DNA of 64,000 nucleotides from positions 62,001 through 126,000 of the forward strand of contig JAUHXC010000002.1 of assembly GCA_030427205.1 (NCBI GenBank). The letters run 5' to 3'. Below the pieces are notes generated by a model. It searched no databases. It had not been told where the DNA came from and saw nothing but the letters and a program-made list of their open reading frames with translations. The position numbers and the translations under genes are program-made. This DNA comes from a bacterium. GTDB taxonomy: Bacteria > Myxococcota_A > Bradymonadia > UBA7976 > UBA1532. Positions 61,688-64,000 of this stretch are shown here, in pieces. Each line of letters begins with the position of its first letter. The stretch's first letter is position 1.

Positions 61688-61692
61688 CTCTC

Positions 61693-61731
61693 ACGGCCCC
61701 GAACTCCCTGAGTTCGGGGCCGTTCCTTTTT
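61693..61731 (+). terminator. Rho-independent terminator of the tRNA unit
   Basis: Perfect 14-base stem (ACGGCCCCGAACTC with GAGTTCGGGGCCGT), 3-base loop, then TCCTTTTT. Confidence 0.93.
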
Positions 61732-61818
61732 CGAACGAGCCGGCGGGCACGGGTGACAAGGTGTCGTAGACTCGCGCGCGCCTGAGCACGATGGCCCGGA
61801 GGCGCGCGCGGCGGCCGC

Positions 61819-63207
61819 TCACATGTTGCGGGTGCGACCGTCCACGGCGAGGGCGGCTTCCTTGACGACCTCGGCCAGGGTGGGGTGGGCGTGGCAGCTG
61901 CGCGCGATGTCCTCCGCGCTCGCGCCGAATTCGACAGCAACGGCCGCCTCGGCGATCAAGTCACCGGCGCGGGGGCCGATGATGTGCACGCCGAGTACGC
62001 GGTCGGTCTTGGCGTCGGCCAGGATCTTGACGAAGCCATCGGTGCTGTTCAGCGCCCGCGCGCGGCCGTTGGCCTTGAAGGGGAACTTGCCCTTTCGAAA
62101 CTCGACCCCGTCCTCTCGCAACTGCTCCTCGGTGCGGCCGACGCTGGCGATCTCGGGGTGGGTGTAGACCACGTTGGGGATCGCGTCGTAGTTCACGTGC
62201 CCATAGCCAGTGGCGATGTGCTCGACGCACGCCACGCCTTCTTCCTCTGCCTTGTGGGCGAGCATGGGCCCGGCGATGACATCCCCGATGGCGTAGACGC
62301 CGTCGGCCTCGGTGGCGAAGTGGGCGCCGACGGGGATGCATCCCCGTCGGTCGGTCTCGATGCCGATGTTCTCCAGACCGAGGCCGTCGGTATTCGGCCG
62401 TCGGCCGACCGCGAGCAACACGCGATCGCAGGTTATGGGCTCGCCGCCTTCGTACTCGACGACGCACTGCTCACCGTCGACGCGGGCGCCGGTGACCCGC
62501 ACGCCGAGTCGGAACTCGATGCCCTGCTTCTCGAAGACCTTTCGGGCCTCCTTGGCGATCTCGGCGTCCACCCCAGCGAGCACGCGGTCGAGGTACTCGA
62601 GCACGGTGACCCGCGCGCCGAGCCGCGACCAGACCGAGCCCAGCTCGAGGCCGATGACGCCGGCACCGATGACGACCAGATGGCCCGGGACATCCTGATA
62701 GTCGAGGGCCTGGGTGCTGCCGCCGATGCGGTCCCAGTCCAGCTCGATCCCCGGCAGGGTCGCGACGTTGGAGCCGGTCGCGATGAGGATGTTCTTGGCC
62801 GTCAGTCGGGTCTCACCATCGGTGGAGACGACCGATACCTGCCCCGGGCCATCGATGCGTCCCGTGCCGGCGTAGCGGGTGACCTTGTTCTTCCGAAACA
62901 GGTAGGCGACGCCGTCGGTGAGCCCCTTCACTATCCCGTCCTTGCGGGCGAGCATGGTGGGCAGGTCCAACTCCACCGACGCCTTGATGCCGTGCTCGGC
63001 GAACGCGTGTTGGGCTTCGTGGAAGCGCTCGCTCGACTCGAGCAGCGCCTTGGAGGGGATGCAGCCGACGCGCAGGCATGTCCCGCCGAGCGCCGACTCC
63101 TTCTCGATACAGGCGGTCTTCAGGCCGAGCTGGGCGGCACGAATCGCGGCGGTGTAGCCGCCCGGCCCCGCGCCGATCACGACCAGATCGTAGGTGTGCT
63201 CGCTCAC
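61819..63207 (-). CDS. lpdA: Dihydrolipoyl dehydrogenase (E3)
   Basis: 462 residues from GTG 63207. FAD-binding GAGPGGYTAAIRAAQLG, redox disulfide GGTCLRVGCIPSKAL, NAD-binding GAGVIGLELGSVW and the active-site His-Glu pair in HAHPTLAEVVKEA are all present. It reoxidises the lipoyl group of 2-oxoacid dehydrogenases. It starts one base after the stop of the oxoglutarate dehydrogenase E2 gene, so it probably serves that complex. Confidence 0.95.
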   Translation of the reverse strand: MSEHTYDLVVIGAGPGGYTAAIRAAQLGLKTACIEKESALGGTCLRVGCIPSKALLESSERFHEAQHAFAEHGIKASVELDLPTMLARKDGIVKGLTDGVAYLFRKNKVTRYAGTGRIDGPGQVSVVSTDGETRLTAKNILIATGSNVATLPGIELDWDRIGGSTQALDYQDVPGHLVVIGAGVIGLELGSVWSRLGARVTVLEYLDRVLAGVDAEIAKEARKVFEKQGIEFRLGVRVTGARVDGEQCVVEYEGGEPITCDRVLLAVGRRPNTDGLGLENIGIETDRRGCIPVGAHFATEADGVYAIGDVIAGPMLAHKAEEEGVACVEHIATGYGHVNYDAIPNVVYTHPEIASVGRTEEQLREDGVEFRKGKFPFKANGRARALNSTDGFVKILADAKTDRVLGVHIIGPRAGDLIAEAAVAVEFGASAEDIARSCHAHPTLAEVVKEAALAVDGRTRNM

Positions 63208-63208
63208 C

Positions 63209-64000
63209 TCAGACCTCCAGCAGCATGCGAACGGGCGATTCGACGCATTCCTTGATGCGCTTGAGGAAGGTCACCGCCTCGCGCCCATCGACGATGCGAT
63301 GATCGTACGTCAGCGCCACGTACATCATCGGCCGGATCACCACCTGACCGTCGACGGCGATCGGCCGCTCCTGGATGCCGTGCATGCCGAGGATCCCGCT
63401 CTGCGGCGGGTTGACGATGGGGGTCGACAGCAGCGAGCCGTAGACCCCGCCGTTGGTGATCGAGAAAGTGCCCCCGGTCAGCTCGTCGAGCTTGAGCTTG
63501 TTGTCTCGCGCCCGCCGGCCGAAGTCGGAGATCGTCTGCTCGACCTCGGCGAAGCTCAGGCGCTCGGCGTTCCGGATGACCGGGACCACCAGCCCTCGGC
63601 CGCCGCCGACCGCCACGCCGATGTCGAAGTAGTGGTGGTAGACGATCTCGTCGCCGTCGATGCGCGCGTTGACCGCCGGGAACTGTTTGAGCGCCTCGAC
63701 CACCGCCTTCACGAAGAACGACATGAAGCCCAGCTTGATGTCGTAGCGCTCGATGAAGCTCTCGCGGTGGACTTTGCGCAGATCCATCACCGCCGACATG
63801 TCGATCTCGTTGAACGTCGTCAGCAAGGCCGCGTTCTGCTGGGCCTCCACCAGCCGGCGCGCAACCGTTCGTCGCAGCGGGCTCATGCGGACCCGTTCGG
63901 TGGTGCGATCGCCCGCCGGGCGCGGCGCGGGCAACTCTGCCGGTGCCCCGGCGGCTGCCTTCGGAGCGGCTGCCTTCGGGGCGGACGCCTTGTTCTCGAG
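63209..64000 (-). CDS. sucB: 2-oxoglutarate dehydrogenase E2 (dihydrolipoyl succinyltransferase), 3' part
   Basis: 263 residues of the C-terminal part; the frame stays open to the right edge, so lipoyl and E1/E3-binding domains lie outside. After an Ala/Pro/Lys linker comes the catalytic domain: [37 protein letters not shown] and [12 protein letters not shown] with the catalytic His and Asp. NGGVYGSL...INPPQS-type wording and GMHGIQERP favour the succinyl over the acetyl enzyme. A TTG at 63934 is not a start. Linked to lpdA. Confidence 0.92.
   Translation of the reverse strand, partial: LENKASAPKAAAPKAAAGAPAELPAPRPAGDRTTERVRMSPLRRTVARRLVEAQQNAALLTTFNEIDMSAVMDLRKVHRESFIERYDIKLGFMSFFVKAVVEALKQFPAVNARIDGDEIVYHHYFDIGVAVGGGRGLVVPVIRNAERLSFAEVEQTISDFGRRARDNKLKLDELTGGTFSITNGGVYGSLLSTPIVNPPQSGILGMHGIQERPIAVDGQVVIRPMMYVALTYDHRIVDGREAVTFLKRIKECVESPVRMLLEV

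Overview
The window is GC-rich (roughly 70%), coding-dense DNA from a Gram-negative bacterium, most likely Myxococcota or the related Bradymonadota. This rests on gene content, not on a database search. Pointers are many secreted lipoproteins with Asp/Gly/Pro-rich linkers (VWA, FG-GAP, HYDIN-like, IgGFc-binding, thrombospondin type 3), C-terminal tags that look like MYXO-CTERM, a DUF1501 operon, DUF4388 and TPR signalling proteins, and a bacterial mevalonate pathway.

Layout, left to right. 1-3.7 kb: end of a possible surface protein, then a start/stop-coupled ECF sigma factor, FecR-type protein and HYDIN-like lipoprotein. 3.7-8.6 kb (minus): inositol-monophosphatase/ADP-ribosylglycohydrolase fusion, long TPR protein and TrmH-type RNA methyltransferase, all with 4-base overlaps. 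8.8-15.4 kb: a small beta-barrel protein behind a candidate sigma-54 promoter, a CEGD-repeat protein, an epimerase-family protein, a VWA lipoprotein, a helical-repeat protein and a receiver/degenerate-GGDEF regulator. 15.6-19.4 kb: RidA, then the mevalonate cluster (type 2 IPP isomerase, class II HMG-CoA reductase, mevalonate kinase). 19.4-33.5 kb: MazG half-protein, a 1182-residue thrombospondin-3/OmpA protein with an internal sorting-tag-like segment, M48 and M23 peptidases, an AlkZ-type glycosylase and two large lipoproteins. 33.7-37.5 kb: haem-motif protein, lipoprotein and Tat-exported DUF1501 protein. 37.5-38.0 kb: a decayed gene. 38.2-46.3 kb: IgGFc-binding lipoprotein, HYDIN-like protein, recA, comM, a TPR protein and a replication-relaxation-like gene.

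46.4-57.1 kb: tRNA-Cys with promoter and terminator, a response regulator that may be leaderless, a flippase-like membrane protein, a second VWA lipoprotein, TPR membrane proteins, SspB, DUF4388, phoH and ybeY. 57.1-64 kb: an acyl-ACP-reductase-like protein (resembling cyanobacterial AAR) coupled to its own acyl carrier protein, a receiver protein, rny and 5-formyl-THF cyclo-ligase, tRNA-Lys and tRNA-Glu with a strong terminator, and lpdA behind the 3' part of the 2-oxoglutarate dehydrogenase E2 gene.

Functional groupings: isoprenoid precursor supply (mevalonate genes), RNA maturation and decay (TrmH, YbeY, PhoH, RNase Y), recombination and DNA repair (RecA, ComM, AlkZ), TCA-cycle E2/E3, and a large investment in cell-surface proteins. 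No CRISPR array, insertion sequence or complete prophage is visible. The best candidates for something new are the AAR-like/ACP pair, the phosphatase fused to an ADP-ribosylglycohydrolase that seems to have lost metal ligands, and the single ORF that joins a sorting tag to a second secreted protein.
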